Shown piece by piece: positions 44,583 through 53,409 of a stretch of 64,000 nt of DNA. A program made the translations under genes and the position numbers. The notes beneath the pieces were generated by a model. That model ran no database searches, was not told where the DNA came from, and worked only from the letters and a program-made list of their open reading frames with translations. The DNA comes from Bacillus methanolicus PB1. GTDB taxonomy: Bacteria > Bacillota > Bacilli > Bacillales > Cytobacillaceae. The stretch is from contig NZ_AFEU01000003.1 in the NCBI RefSeq assembly GCF_000262755.1, positions 124,001 to 188,000 of the forward strand. The letters are read 5' to 3'. Numbering within the stretch: the stretch's first letter is position 1; the number at the start of each line of letters is the position of its first letter.

Positions 44583-45407
44583 TTATTTTAAAATCGTTAC
44601 TTTTACTTGTTTTCTTCCCCATTGAACTGCTTTTTCTTTAGAAGGAATAAATACATCAATGACATTTCCTTTGATTGCACCTCCTGTATCCGCAGCAGTG
44701 GCATATCCATATCCTTCAACATATACTTTTGAACCTAATGGAATTACACTTGGATCAACTGAAATTACTTTTGCATTTGGATTGGCTTTTAAATCTATCC
44801 CAGTTGAAGTAACACCTGAACACCCGGCACAACTTGCAGTATAGGCGGTAGCCGTTACAGTAAGTTCTTTCGCAACATTTGCAACCGGTGCTTTGGAAGT
44901 TGCCGTTTTCACAGCTGTTTTCGCCGTTGTTTGCTTGTTTTGTACAGGTTGTGGTTTTACGGCTGATTTCACAGCTGTTTGTTTGTTTTGCGCAGAACTT
45001 GCTTTTACCGACCGTGCTGATGAAGACGGAGTTCCTGTGTTTGTTCCGTCAGCTGTCGGATAGATCACAAGATTCAATCCAGGTTTAATCAAGTCTGAAT
45101 TTAGGTTGTTCCATGTTTTTAAATCTTGAACAGTGACACCATTTGTTTTGGCTATGTTCCAAAGCGTATCACCACATTTCACTATGTAATGTTTTTCCGG
45201 CAGTACTTCTAACTTATCATTTGGATATATTACGTCCGAAGATAGCCCGTTCCATTTCTTAAGATCTTCTACTGTTACATCATATTTTTGAGAGATCTCC
45301 CAAAGCGTATCTCCCTTTTTAACTACAATTTCTTCTGCCTGGGCGTTAGCACCGATTATTCCAGAGATTGTTGCCGCTGCTAACATTGAGTATAAGTGTT
45401 TTTTCAT
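44583..45407 (-). CDS. LysM-3D domain cell-wall protein (YocH-like)
   Basis: A 274-residue secreted protein. Signal peptide: MKKHLYSMLAAATISGIIGANAQA with cleavage at AQA-E. Two LysM domains (VKKGDTLWEISQKYDVTV and VKCGDTLWNIAKTNGVTV) are followed by a low-complexity Ala/Lys/Thr/Gln linker with imperfect repeats (about 125-175) and a C-terminal 3D domain with VTSTGIDLK and AADTGGAIKGNVIDVF (the three aspartates of the MltA-like fold). It resembles YocH of B. subtilis, an autolysin-type protein under WalRK; I could not find a clear WalR box. CTATAGGAGGTTATTAA precedes the ATG. Confidence 0.9.
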   Translation of the reverse strand: MKKHLYSMLAAATISGIIGANAQAEEIVVKKGDTLWEISQKYDVTVEDLKKWNGLSSDVIYPNDKLEVLPEKHYIVKCGDTLWNIAKTNGVTVQDLKTWNNLNSDLIKPGLNLVIYPTADGTNTGTPSSSARSVKASSAQNKQTAVKSAVKPQPVQNKQTTAKTAVKTATSKAPVANVAKELTVTATAYTASCAGCSGVTSTGIDLKANPNAKVISVDPSVIPLGSKVYVEGYGYATAADTGGAIKGNVIDVFIPSKEKAVQWGRKQVKVTILK

Positions 45408-45706
45408 TTAATAACCTCCTATAGCTTATTCAGCTAACGGTTATTATCATAACATGAATTTGTCTGAGAAAAAGAACAGGGAGATTATAATTAAATTAAG
45501 ATCTTGACAAGTATATAACGCCAGCATTTCAAATAAATTGAATATTCTGATTTTTATGGTTTTTACCCATTATATAAAGATAATTCTTTCTATAAAAAAT
45601 AAAAAAAATTTAAATTAAGACTACACAAATGATAAGACTATGGTGTATACTGTACTACAACAGGATAGAACAAAAAAATCTGTACTATAAAAAGGAGGAA
45701 ATTAAC

Positions 45707-45850
45707 ATGTTGCAAAGTTTGCAAAGTCCAGTGGAATTTTACAAAAATCTGCCTAAAAAAGTTTGTCCGGAGTGCGGCCAAGTTATGACAGAACAAGCTG
45801 AATCTTATTTAATGGAATGTGATCGGTGCTTATCTAAAAAAGAAGAATAA
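45707..45850 (+). CDS. YhfH family small zinc-ribbon protein
   Basis: A 47-residue protein with VEFYKNLPKKVCPECGQ and a second pair in ECDRCL: a one-ribbon CxxC-CxxC metal site, matching the YhfH family. AAAAGGAGGAAATTAAC precedes the ATG at 45707; the longer frame has no ribosome binding site. Function unknown. A full-length palindromic repeat follows 12 bases after the stop. Confidence 0.8.
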   Translation: MLQSLQSPVEFYKNLPKKVCPECGQVMTEQAESYLMECDRCLSKKEE

Positions 45851-45862
45851 TGAATATTTTAA

Positions 45863-45978
45863 GAGGCTGTCTCATAAGGGTCTGACCCCATGGCATTTAT
45901 CAATATATAGCACATTTATGAAACATTATGTCCTATATTGTGTTATGGGGTCTGACCCTTAGGCTTTGAGACAGCCTC
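45863..45978 (+). repeat. Palindromic repeat, family A, full length
   Basis: A 116-base copy, GAGGCTGTCTCATAAGGG to TTTGAGACAGCCTC, flanked by A-rich and T-rich tails; terminator for the YhfH gene. Confidence 0.92.
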
Positions 45979-45992
45979 TTTTTTACACTACG

Positions 45993-46024
45993 AAAAGCGG
46001 CTGCCCGTTTGACAGCCGCTTTTC
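45993..46024 (-). terminator. Rho-independent terminator near the YjcZ gene
   Basis: Perfect 11-base stem AAAAGCGGCTG / CAGCCGCTTTT with a loop of about ten bases; beyond the YjcZ stop codon on the minus strand. Confidence 0.8.
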
Positions 46025-46070
46025 TATAAGGAGGTTCCAGGCCTACAGGGAGAATAAGGAGGCGCATTTA

Positions 46071-46160
46071 CTAGTATCTAAAACAAGAACAACCAACAAT
46101 TATGAGCAATACAAACAATACTACAATTAGCGCAAAGCTGTTGTTGAAACCGCCGCTCAT
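46071..46160 (-). CDS. YjcZ family sporulation protein
   Basis: A 29-residue peptide read from the sequence: MSGGFNNSFALIVVLFVLL then IIVGCSCFRY and TAG. The Gly-rich start and single hydrophobic helix ending IIVGCSC are the YjcZ pattern. AGGTGAAAAAT precedes the ATG at 46160. These peptides are made in the mother cell or forespore of Bacillus; exact role unknown. A strong terminator follows. Confidence 0.85.
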   Translation of the reverse strand: MSGGFNNSFALIVVLFVLLIIVGCSCFRY

Positions 46161-46327
46161 ATTTTTCACCTCCATTTACCTGTTACTATATATTATTGAT
46201 GAACTGTTTTTTTGGACTAGACAGGCGTGGATTAATTTTTAAAATAGGCAGACTCCCGTTTTGCTTTCGAAAATATATACGAAATTTAGAAAAAATACCT
46301 AAAAACATAAACTTTCCCATGAACACG

Positions 46328-46360
46328 AAAACGCCCCCAATTTTTCACTTGAGGGCGTTT
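46328..46360. terminator. Terminator-like hairpin
   Basis: AAACGCCC pairs with GGGCGTTT around a 17-base loop; between the YjcZ and YdjO genes, on the downstream side of the latter. Confidence 0.7.
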
Positions 46361-46423
46361 CTTAAGAAACGAGATTTTACAAAAAAATATTACCTAGAGG
46401 AATTTTGTATTGGAAGTTGTTTT

Positions 46424-46636
46424 TTAATTGTATCTGAATGGATTAAAATCGGTTCGAATTTGCGGAAGTTCTCTCGTTTCTTCACGCATGCTTGTTCCGC
46501 ATATCGGGCAGTTTAAATCTTCAGTTGCGAAATCTTTTCTCATCCAGCCATTACATGAAGGAGATTCACATGCATATACACTTGTGTCAACAAAAGTGGT
46601 TTCTGTTTCTTCTGCTGCTTTCTTTGCAAAATACAT
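46424..46636 (-). CDS. Cold-inducible protein YdjO-like (zinc ribbon)
   Basis: A 70-residue protein with VYACESPSCNGWMRKDF and LNCPICGTSM, i.e. CxxxxC...CxxC metal ligands, as in YdjO of B. subtilis (same length). RNA- or metal-binding has been suggested for the family; here nothing more can be read. AAAAAGGGGGCAGCTT precedes the ATG. Single gene with a terminator about 60 bases beyond the stop. Confidence 0.82.
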   Translation of the reverse strand: MYFAKKAAEETETTFVDTSVYACESPSCNGWMRKDFATEDLNCPICGTSMREETRELPQIRTDFNPFRYN

Positions 46637-46739
46637 AAGCTGCCCCCTTTTTTTCTAGTATGCCTATTTCATCTTCTTTTTATTTATTCATGAATAACAT
46701 TCGACAATAAAGAGAAAAATTTTAGTAAAGGAGTTGAAA

Positions 46740-46931
46740 ATGATGCAAAAAAGAGAAGAAAAGTACTTGACACATGCCCCAAAAAATCATGAATTTACAA
46801 TCCAGACGGATGATGTTTTCCCAAATAGCAAAAATTTTCCGGGTGATTCAGTCGACAATCATAAAAATTTAGAAGTAGCCAATATGATTGTTGGAGGAAA
46901 AGAAATCGGCCAGCAAAATGAAAACTTATGA
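46740..46931 (+). CDS. Small hydrophilic protein, 63 residues (unknown)
   Basis: ATG at 46740 with AAAGGAG six bases upstream; a polar protein (MMQKREEKYLTHAPKN..., ending KEIGQQNENL) without membrane segment or metal motif. Good ribosome binding site and position before a repeat support it, but nothing indicates function. Confidence 0.5.
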   Translation: MMQKREEKYLTHAPKNHEFTIQTDDVFPNSKNFPGDSVDNHKNLEVANMIVGGKEIGQQNENL

Positions 46932-46951
46932 TTGTGCAGATCGAGATAATT

Positions 46952-47066
46952 GGGCTGACTCAAAACCAAAAGGTCAGATCCTTCCAATACAACATATACA
47001 GAAACATTAATAAAACCATTCTATATTGTCATTTTTGGAGGGAGTCAGCCCTTATGAGTCAGCCCC
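46952..47066. repeat. Palindromic repeat, family B, full length
   Basis: GGGCTGACTCAAAACC, then AAAGGTCAGATCCTTCC, core with AACATATACAGAAACATTAA and CCATTCTATATTGTC, ending GGGAGTCAGCCC and TTATGAGTCAGCCCC. It ends one base before the stop codon of the MFS gene. Confidence 0.88.
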
Positions 47067-47067
47067 G

Positions 47068-48246
47068 TTACCCTGCTGCTTTTTTTACAATTGAATCAGC
47101 CTTCTCTTCTTTTATTAACCAAACGATCAACAATATCCCCATTATTGCCATAATCCCAAAAAATAAATAGACAGTATAAACATTATACTCCTCATAAAGA
47201 ATACCGCCTAAAAATGTACTAAACCAATTTCCAAGCCCGTTGCCAATAGCAGAATATAGTGTAACAGCTGTAGCCGTAATATGCACTGGTGTAATTTCTT
47301 TAATATATTGAAGACCTGCGGGAATAAACAAACCAATGGAAAATCCCTGAATGAAGGTTGTGATATAAACAATTGACAAACTTGGCTGAGTAAAATACAA
47401 AATCCATCTGACTAGTGATACTGTTCCGGCAATCAATGCAACTTCTAAAATCCCAATTTTTTGGATCCAGTTTCCCGCAGCCTTCATGAAGGGAATTTCA
47501 GATAGAACTGCAATTAAAAAAGCAATTCCAATTCCGGTGTAAGTACCACCGCTGTCTTCAACAAATAATCCGAAAAACGCATTATTGGCCATGTTAGGAC
47601 CAAAAATCATAAACGTAATGATTAAGAAAACAACAAATTTCTTATAAGTCAAGATTTCTTTTATTCCGGAAAAAAGATTTTTATTTGGAGAGCCTTTTTC
47701 TTTCGGAATTTGTAAACCTAAAAGAGAAGCCGCTAATAATGAGAAAAAGAAAGAATAAAAAATTACAGCAGGATTATATTCAGATATACGTCCCATTATA
47801 AAAACGGCTAAACCGAAACCGAGAGAACCGAACAATCGGATATTGCCATAATTGACTTTTACCCTGCTTGTATATTTGAGTGAAATACTATCTGAAACGG
47901 GGATAATCGCACTTTGAAATATTGCAACGAAAACAGCAACGATCATTAGCATATAATAGTCTATACTAAATAGAAATCCCATCCCAAATATCCCGGCGAC
48001 AAGAGTAGTTAACGTTAAGATTTTTATTGGAGAATTAGTAGAATCTGAAACCATGCCCCATAAAGGCTGAAAAAAAATCATGACAATTGGTCCTGCCGAC
48101 ATGATTGTTCCGATCTGATAACCATTTAAACCGACAGTTTCACTAAGATAAACACTTAATAAAGGATAAAGGCTTCCAAATCCAAAAAAAGTCAATAAAT
48201 AAAACCCCTGTAGGGTTAAAATATTCTTTCGCACCTGATTATTCAC
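47068..48246 (-). CDS. MFS transporter (LacY/phenylpropionate-permease-like)
   Basis: A 392-residue transporter with twelve helices in two halves. The loop between helices 2 and 3 reads FFQPLWGMVSDSTNSP, the G-x-x-x-D-R/S-like MFS signature in the form used by the MFS_1-like group, and NYGNIRLFGSLGFGLA is typical of the LacY/HcaT branch. Substrate unknown. The GTG start at 48246 has TAGGGGG nine bases upstream. The repeat immediately beyond the stop probably terminates transcription. Confidence 0.85.
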   Translation of the reverse strand: MNNQVRKNILTLQGFYLLTFFGFGSLYPLLSVYLSETVGLNGYQIGTIMSAGPIVMIFFQPLWGMVSDSTNSPIKILTLTTLVAGIFGMGFLFSIDYYMLMIVAVFVAIFQSAIIPVSDSISLKYTSRVKVNYGNIRLFGSLGFGLAVFIMGRISEYNPAVIFYSFFFSLLAASLLGLQIPKEKGSPNKNLFSGIKEILTYKKFVVFLIITFMIFGPNMANNAFFGLFVEDSGGTYTGIGIAFLIAVLSEIPFMKAAGNWIQKIGILEVALIAGTVSLVRWILYFTQPSLSIVYITTFIQGFSIGLFIPAGLQYIKEITPVHITATAVTLYSAIGNGLGNWFSTFLGGILYEEYNVYTVYLFFGIMAIMGILLIVWLIKEEKADSIVKKAAG

Positions 48247-48430
48247 TTATGTACCCCCTAATGATGCTTCAAAATTAAAATCCAACTTTTATTTTATCAT
48301 GTTTAAATCTAGTTTGTAGTATTTTTCCAAAACGTATCATCTATATTTAGATCCTCTATATCAACCCTTTCACTTGTTATTGACAGTAGTCAATAATTTT
48401 TATGTTTATTTACTTATTGAATTATGAAAA

Positions 48431-48445
48431 CCCCTTGGAAAGGGG
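48431..48445 (-). terminator. Short terminator hairpin of the 58-residue ORF
   Basis: CCCCTT and AAGGGG form a tight stem with TTTT following on the minus strand; 32 bases past the stop codon at 48478. Confidence 0.65.
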
Positions 48446-48477
48446 CTTTAAAATGTTGAAAGTATGGACGATGTATC

Positions 48478-48654
48478 TTAATAATGTTTATTGCAAAATA
48501 ATATTGCTAATAAGATTCGGACCCCACTTCCTTTATTTAAGAAGTTTTTAATGCTGACCGCAAGCTTTACTTTTTCTGTTCCGAGTGGACGAATCCAATG
48601 CTCAAGACGCTTTTGCGCATCCCAAACGTTAACAATTTCCCGCTGAAACCTCAT
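48478..48654 (-). CDS. Small protein, 58 residues (unknown)
   Basis: ATG at 48654 preceded by AAGGGAGACGAATA; 58 codons. The start MRFQREIVNVWDAQKRLEHW is charged and helical, the end is hydrophobic (VRILLAILFCNKHY). It has a terminator and lies just past the end of the cox-type cluster on the same strand, so it might be the last gene of it; alternatively it is the 5' remnant of a larger gene. No family recognised. Confidence 0.5.
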   Translation of the reverse strand: MRFQREIVNVWDAQKRLEHWIRPLGTEKVKLAVSIKNFLNKGSGVRILLAILFCNKHY

Positions 48655-48716
48655 TATTCGTCTCCCTTCCTATAGACATAAATAAAGTCTACATTAGTAG
48701 AGCAAATGAATTGCAC

Positions 48717-49331
48717 TCAGTTAGTTTTTTCATTTTTTTCTTTACTGTAGATTTTCCAATCTTCCGGTGTATCAATGTCTACGCCCCAGAATGAATGATC
48801 AAAATCGACGTATGCTAACTCAGATAAATGTTGTCGAATGACTTGATGAGCACCTCTATCTCCTTCAATCCGAAGCAATTCGGGGAAAATTTCTGCAGCA
48901 AACAAGACTGGATGGCCTGGAACAGATGCATAGCGTGCACGAACAATCTTGATATTTTTTGATTTTGCAATATCATAGACTTCCCGTAATCGATCAACCA
49001 CCGAAACAGGAATAAAAGGCTGGTCGGCCAAGAAAACAAAACATGCCGAAACTTGATCGCAAATAGCTTTCACTCCTGCCTTTAAAGAAGAAGACATACC
49101 TTTAGCGAAATTTGGGTTATAAATCACCACCGCTGGTAAATCACGTATATATTCTTTGACTAGGTCGGTATGCTCACCACTAACTACAACAACGGGACGG
49201 AGCCCGGAGAGCATGGCTGTTTCAACAGAATACCGAAATAACGGCTTCCCATGCAAGCTAAGAAATTGTTTCGGTTGTCCCATTCGTTTAGACATGCCGG
49301 CTGCTAAAATGACAGCACCAATTTCGCTCAT
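48717..49331 (-). CDS. MobA-like molybdenum cofactor cytidylyltransferase (MocA/PucB type)
   Basis: A 204-residue nucleotidyltransferase that attaches CMP to molybdopterin (MCD cofactor) as required by xanthine oxidase-family enzymes. Landmarks: VILAAGMSKRMGQPKQFL (LAAGxSxRMGxxK nucleotide loop), the ADQPF metal-binding segment (about residue 105) and PGHPVLF. It is the last clear gene of the cox cluster and supplies exactly the cofactor that CoxL needs. The ATG at 49331 follows GGCGGGAAAAGTAT; a 56-codon longer frame overlaps the XdhC gene and is rejected. Confidence 0.88.
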   Translation of the reverse strand: MSEIGAVILAAGMSKRMGQPKQFLSLHGKPLFRYSVETAMLSGLRPVVVVSGEHTDLVKEYIRDLPAVVIYNPNFAKGMSSSLKAGVKAICDQVSACFVFLADQPFIPVSVVDRLREVYDIAKSKNIKIVRARYASVPGHPVLFAAEIFPELLRIEGDRGAHQVIRQHLSELAYVDFDHSFWGVDIDTPEDWKIYSKEKNEKTN

Positions 49332-49374
49332 ATACTTTTCCCGCCTTTTAAAATGGTCGCATTGCTCAGTGTGA

Positions 49375-50424
49375 TTAACTATGAATTTTTTCTTTCCCAT
49401 GCAGTGGCTTTCCAGGGCGGGCAGATCGCGCTGCAAGCAACTCGGACACGATAGAAACGGCAACTTCCTCAATTGTCTCTGCACCCACATCCAGTCCAAT
49501 TGGTGCCCGTATTGGACCGCTATTCATCTCGGCACCGATATTTTGAAGCATTTCCCGCGTCCGTGATAAGGGACCAAGCACACCTACGTATTTAGGCCGT
49601 GCCTTTAGCGCGAGACGTAGCGCAGCTTCATCCCTTGCTTGCAAGTGATTCATGATCAACCACCAGCTCGACGCCAGTTGCTCTGGATCGGCCTCGTCGG
49701 GTTCAATCACCAAGTGTTCTGCTTTAGGAAAGCGTTTCTTTCCATTAAAATCAATGCGTGGATCAAGAATAGTTACACGGAATCCACATTTAGCTGCGAG
49801 CTCGGCTACAGGTATGGCGTCGTGCCCCGCACCGCAGATAATCAATTGTTCACTCGGCCGCATCGTGTCAATATAAAATCGACGACCGTTGACAATAGCT
49901 ATCTCCGCCCTTGTTCGATTCTCGATACGATTTACCAACTTCTGTACAACAGGTTCTGGGAGATCGTTTACATCCCCTGCAACGGGACTTTTTCCGTCAA
50001 ATACGCAGCGGATACCGGTTGGTAATTCAAGTACAAGAGAGATGTCACGTTCCTGGTTGATTATCTCCCCCACCAATCTCCAAAAAGGATCTTCAGAATG
50101 AATGGGAAAGATGGCGACTTCCATCGTTCCTTTGCAACCAATTCCGAGAGACCATAATTCATTTTCACTGAGATCGTAGTTTACGAGGCGGGGTTCCCCT
50201 TCTTCTATTGCTTTTTCCGCCCATCCGTAAAGATCCGATTCAAGACATCCTCCGCTGAGAGTCCCCAGCATATTACCTGTTTCTGTCATCATCATTTTAG
50301 CACCTGGAAGGCGATACGCGGAGCCCTGTACCTGAGTAATCGTCAAAAGGGCAGTCTTTTCCCCATCTAACCATGCTTGTTCAATACGGGCAAATACTTC
50401 ACGCGCTTCATCAATACGTGACAC
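49375..50424 (-). CDS. XdhC/CoxI family accessory protein
   Basis: A 349-residue XdhC-type factor that binds and sulfurates or chaperones molybdenum cofactor. The N-terminal XdhC domain has TLSGGCLESDL (conserved GGCxE) and LGIGCKG; the C-terminal Rossmann domain starts LIICGAGHDAIPVAELAAKCG and ends with the IGLDVGAETIEEVAVSI signature. The GTG at 50424 with AAGGAGAGG upstream is chosen; frame extension to 50523 lacks a ribosome binding site. Differs from the second XdhC protein in this cluster (53960-54967), whose GGHCTRE motif replaces GGCxE. Confidence 0.88.
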   Translation of the reverse strand: MSRIDEAREVFARIEQAWLDGEKTALLTITQVQGSAYRLPGAKMMMTETGNMLGTLSGGCLESDLYGWAEKAIEEGEPRLVNYDLSENELWSLGIGCKGTMEVAIFPIHSEDPFWRLVGEIINQERDISLVLELPTGIRCVFDGKSPVAGDVNDLPEPVVQKLVNRIENRTRAEIAIVNGRRFYIDTMRPSEQLIICGAGHDAIPVAELAAKCGFRVTILDPRIDFNGKKRFPKAEHLVIEPDEADPEQLASSWWLIMNHLQARDEAALRLALKARPKYVGVLGPLSRTREMLQNIGAEMNSGPIRAPIGLDVGAETIEEVAVSIVSELLAARSARPGKPLHGKEKIHS

Positions 50425-50603
50425 GCTCAACCTCTCCTTCGTTTTTCTAGTGATTGGATCACTATTGCGAAATTCAAATTGTATATAACTCCAACAAGCT
50501 ACCAACTCTTCTAAGTACGGCAAAGAAGCATACTCCCACTCCGTACTGAGTTAAGAAACGATGTTTGTTTATTAAACCAAAGTATAACTTGCTCCTTAAA
50601 CGA

Positions 50604-51377
50604 TTACCCTCTTAACAACCAGTAAGAAGCTAACTTATGCGAGATAATCATAATCGTACCACCTAATCTCTGATCCCCGATGGTTGATAAGAAATTAAAC
50701 TTAATAAAATATTGTTTCACATCAATATCATGTGAAAAACATATACGTAATGTTTGGTTTAAAAAAATTGGGTCACTATAAACTTTATATAGTCCCGTGT
50801 TAGCAATAATTAAAAATAAACAGGCCGGCATCAACAATAAAAGCATTTTATAAATATAATTACGTTTTAGTTTAATTGACTTCTCGCCGTAAGAAGAGGT
50901 TGCCACCGGCCACCATACTAGAAAAGATAGTACCATTAAGAAGACTTGCGAAAAATCATGCAAGGTTTTATTACTCATAACACTGTTAAATACAACTGGA
51001 AAATGGTAAAAGGAGAACATAAAAGCAAAGCAGCCTAATATAGCATGGTGGTAAATCTTGCTGCTGCGGAGCTTAACAAAAAACAGAAGTCGAGGATGCT
51101 CCGTAAATTCGAATAATCCGGAAAGAATAAGCACAGGAATAAAAAAGCAAAGAAGACTCATTTGGAACATATGGACACTTAAAAAAAGATGTCCATAGAA
51201 GTTTAAGGCACTACCAAAACAAAAATTAATTAAAACAAGTCCCAAAATAAAGTATATTATTTTTTTTACTATTATTCTATTTAATTGACCAATCTTAACA
51301 AGCATTAAAAAATATATAATAAGGAAGGAAAACGTTAGTAATAAGATAGCTTTGTCTATATATTGAATTGAATCCAA
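50604..51377 (-). CDS. CtaG-like membrane protein (cytochrome c oxidase assembly factor family)
   Basis: A 257-residue protein with about seven helices matching the Caa3-type CtaG family: HMFQMSLLCFFIPVLILSG (helix with His and Gln), HHAILGCFAFMFSFYHFPVVFN, and LVWWPVATSS. In B. subtilis CtaG is needed for the copper site of caa3 oxidase. Here it sits inside a CO dehydrogenase gene cluster, between coxE and an XdhC gene, on the same strand. The TTG at 51377 follows GGAGGAGAAGAAG. Its base composition is strikingly AT-rich while both neighbours are GC-rich, so it joined the cluster separately or is under different constraints. Confidence 0.8.
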   Translation of the reverse strand: MDSIQYIDKAILLLTFSFLIIYFLMLVKIGQLNRIIVKKIIYFILGLVLINFCFGSALNFYGHLFLSVHMFQMSLLCFFIPVLILSGLFEFTEHPRLLFFVKLRSSKIYHHAILGCFAFMFSFYHFPVVFNSVMSNKTLHDFSQVFLMVLSFLVWWPVATSSYGEKSIKLKRNYIYKMLLLLMPACLFLIIANTGLYKVYSDPIFLNQTLRICFSHDIDVKQYFIKFNFLSTIGDQRLGGTIMIISHKLASYWLLRG

Positions 51378-51416
51378 CTTCTTCTCCTCCATTTAAAAAG
51401 GTTTACAAATAATGGC

Positions 51417-52535
51417 TTAGGGTGCTGCTGAACACAGCGCCCCGTTAAGAATTGCCTTTTTCCATGTTGTTACATCATGGACATCGACAAACGCGTCAAT
51501 GTAAGGCAATGCCATCGACATGCCCACCGAAGTTGGTTCATAGCCAGATTCACCAAGCAGAGGGTTCATCCACACCACTCGTCCAACGCGAGCAGCTAAG
51601 TCGCGCATGGAAATATGCATTTGTTCCGGATGGCCGGCATCAAATCCATCTGAAATGATAATGACACACGTATGCCGTTGCAAAAGATTAGAGTAACGAT
51701 GAAGTAATAGTGCCAACGAACCGCCAATTTGAGTTCCACCGCGCAATCCGGGTAAATCGCTATAGGGAATACCTGTCACCCCTTTTTGAGCAATAAGCGA
51801 TGTTACCCGCAAAAGGCGTGTGGAAAAAAGAAAGATTTGTGTGCGCGCACGCACTCGAGTAAATGACCAGGCGAGTGAAGTAATAAAAGGTGCATAAGGT
51901 TTCATCGATCCGGAAATATCAATAGCTAGAACAATTCGCGGCTTGTCGGGACGTCGTCGGCGCATTTTGAGTTCAAATGGTTCTCCTGAATGGCGCAATG
52001 CACTTCTTATGGTTTGACGCAGGTCAATTTTCTCTCTGCCTCGTGACTGCCACTTGCGGCCGCGAGGTGCATCTATCGTTCGCACTGCCAATTGGGTCAG
52101 CACAACTACATCTTTTAAAACTTGTTGGTCCGCCCGCAAAGCAAAACGCTCTCCATTGTTGGGATGATAACCGGCAAGGATACCCTTTACGGTCTCTAAG
52201 GGCGGGCACTCCGCATTTTCACCTGCATCGGTTCCACCTATTAATTCATCTGGCTGCAGGCGGCGTTTCTCCTGCAAACCTGCTTCCCGTATGCCAAAAT
52301 ATTGCTCAAATAAAGCCGGAAAGATACCCCATTCCGCCGATGTCCGTGCATAGATTGAGCGAAGGGCGCTGCAAACCTCATTAATGGAGGAAAGGTTCAA
52401 TTCAGCAAGAGCAGCAATTGCTGTTAAAGTTTCAGGAACCCCAGCACGAAATCCGTGATTTCGCAGCCAAGGCGCAAAATCGGTCACTTGCCTCACGATG
52501 CTGCCTGTCAAGCAGCTTAACTCGCCAGCCCTCAT
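51417..52535 (-). CDS. coxE: CoxE, von Willebrand factor A domain protein
   Basis: A 372-residue VWA protein. Residues 180-370 contain the MIDAS metal site (IVLAIDISGSMKPYAP with DxSGS, then GGTQIGG with the conserved T, and ISDGFDAG). The N-terminal half is the CoxE-specific helical region. CoxE works with the AAA ATPase CoxD to mature the Cu-Mo centre of CO dehydrogenase in the cytoplasm. The ATG at 52535 overlaps the coxD stop (ATGA), so translation is coupled. The 395-codon longer frame is rejected for that reason. Confidence 0.9.
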   Translation of the reverse strand: MRAGELSCLTGSIVRQVTDFAPWLRNHGFRAGVPETLTAIAALAELNLSSINEVCSALRSIYARTSAEWGIFPALFEQYFGIREAGLQEKRRLQPDELIGGTDAGENAECPPLETVKGILAGYHPNNGERFALRADQQVLKDVVVLTQLAVRTIDAPRGRKWQSRGREKIDLRQTIRSALRHSGEPFELKMRRRRPDKPRIVLAIDISGSMKPYAPFITSLAWSFTRVRARTQIFLFSTRLLRVTSLIAQKGVTGIPYSDLPGLRGGTQIGGSLALLLHRYSNLLQRHTCVIIISDGFDAGHPEQMHISMRDLAARVGRVVWMNPLLGESGYEPTSVGMSMALPYIDAFVDVHDVTTWKKAILNGALCSAAP

Positions 52536-53392
52536 ATGTTCCACAGCAGATCGAATCCCCTTTCCTTTAGCAACTCCATGTCTTCCTGCGTCTTTAATAA
52601 ACACCCGAGGGTGTGTTGAATCACTTCATCGTTCAGCTCATGTGCGCCTAATTCCGTCAGCGCCTGAGCAAAATCGATCGATTCTGCTAACCCAGGCGGC
52701 TTGAATAATGACAACTTGCGCAGCCTGCGAACGCTGTACACGATTTGTTTCACAAGTTTTGGAGCAATATGCGGGACATGCAGTGAAATGATAGCCGCCT
52801 CCTGTTCAAATGCTGGATAATCAACCCAAATGTACAGACAACGGCGGCGCAAGGCATCGGACAAGTCACGCGTGCGATTAGACGTTAAAATAACTATAGG
52901 TGGTTCAGAGGCGCAAAAGGTTCCCATCTCGGGAATAGTGATTTGGAATTCTGAAAGAAATTCCAGCAATAATGCCTCGAATTCCTCGTCGGCGCGATCA
53001 ATTTCGTCAATCAGTAGTACTGGCGCCGGCCTTTCACGAAGTGCACGTAAAAGCGGTCGTTCAATGAGAAACGACTCACTGTAAAGTGCATCTTGGTTTA
53101 CAGTTCCATCAGTAAAGACCGTGCGTGCCGTCAGCAGCTGTTTTGGGTAATCCCAATCGTACAGCGCCTGACTTGCATCCAAACCTTCATAGCACTGCAA
53201 GCGAACAAGGTTTACGGAACGAACAGCAGCGAGTGCCTTCGCTAATGCCGTCTTTCCTACACCTGCAGGTCCCTCTAACAGCAAAGGACGGGCTAGCCGC
53301 TGTGCCAAGTGCACAACAGTAGCCAGCCCTTTATCTACCACATAGTGAGAACGTTGCAATTCCTCTTGCAGCATGCGCACTTGTTCATTCAT
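52532..53392 (-). CDS. coxD: CoxD, MoxR-type AAA+ ATPase
   Basis: A 286-residue AAA+ ATPase. Walker A LLEGPAGVGKTALAK (about 38-52), Walker B VLLIDEIDRADEEFEALLLEFLSE (MoxR-type continuation), sensor-1 VILTSN and sensor-2 LRRRC region. In Afipia/Oligotropha CoxD is needed for functional [CuSMo] assembly of CO dehydrogenase. Gene order coxG-coxD-coxE agrees with that role. The start overlaps nothing and follows GAAGGGAAGAATGACTGA; overlaps coxE by 4 bases at its end. Confidence 0.92.
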   Translation of the reverse strand: MNEQVRMLQEELQRSHYVVDKGLATVVHLAQRLARPLLLEGPAGVGKTALAKALAAVRSVNLVRLQCYEGLDASQALYDWDYPKQLLTARTVFTDGTVNQDALYSESFLIERPLLRALRERPAPVLLIDEIDRADEEFEALLLEFLSEFQITIPEMGTFCASEPPIVILTSNRTRDLSDALRRRCLYIWVDYPAFEQEAAIISLHVPHIAPKLVKQIVYSVRRLRKLSLFKPPGLAESIDFAQALTELGAHELNDEVIQHTLGCLLKTQEDMELLKERGFDLLWNI

Positions 53393-53409
53393 TCAGTCAT
53401 TCTTCCCTT

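Noticed and set aside
45408-45530. c-di-AMP (ydaO-type) riboswitch before the LysM-3D gene
   Set aside because: Such riboswitches precede some cell-wall hydrolase genes, but the leader here is short and AT-rich and shows none of the conserved segments.
46196-46516. 106-codon plus-strand ORF
   Set aside because: It runs through a terminator hairpin and antisense to the YdjO-like gene, without a ribosome binding site; a chance open frame.
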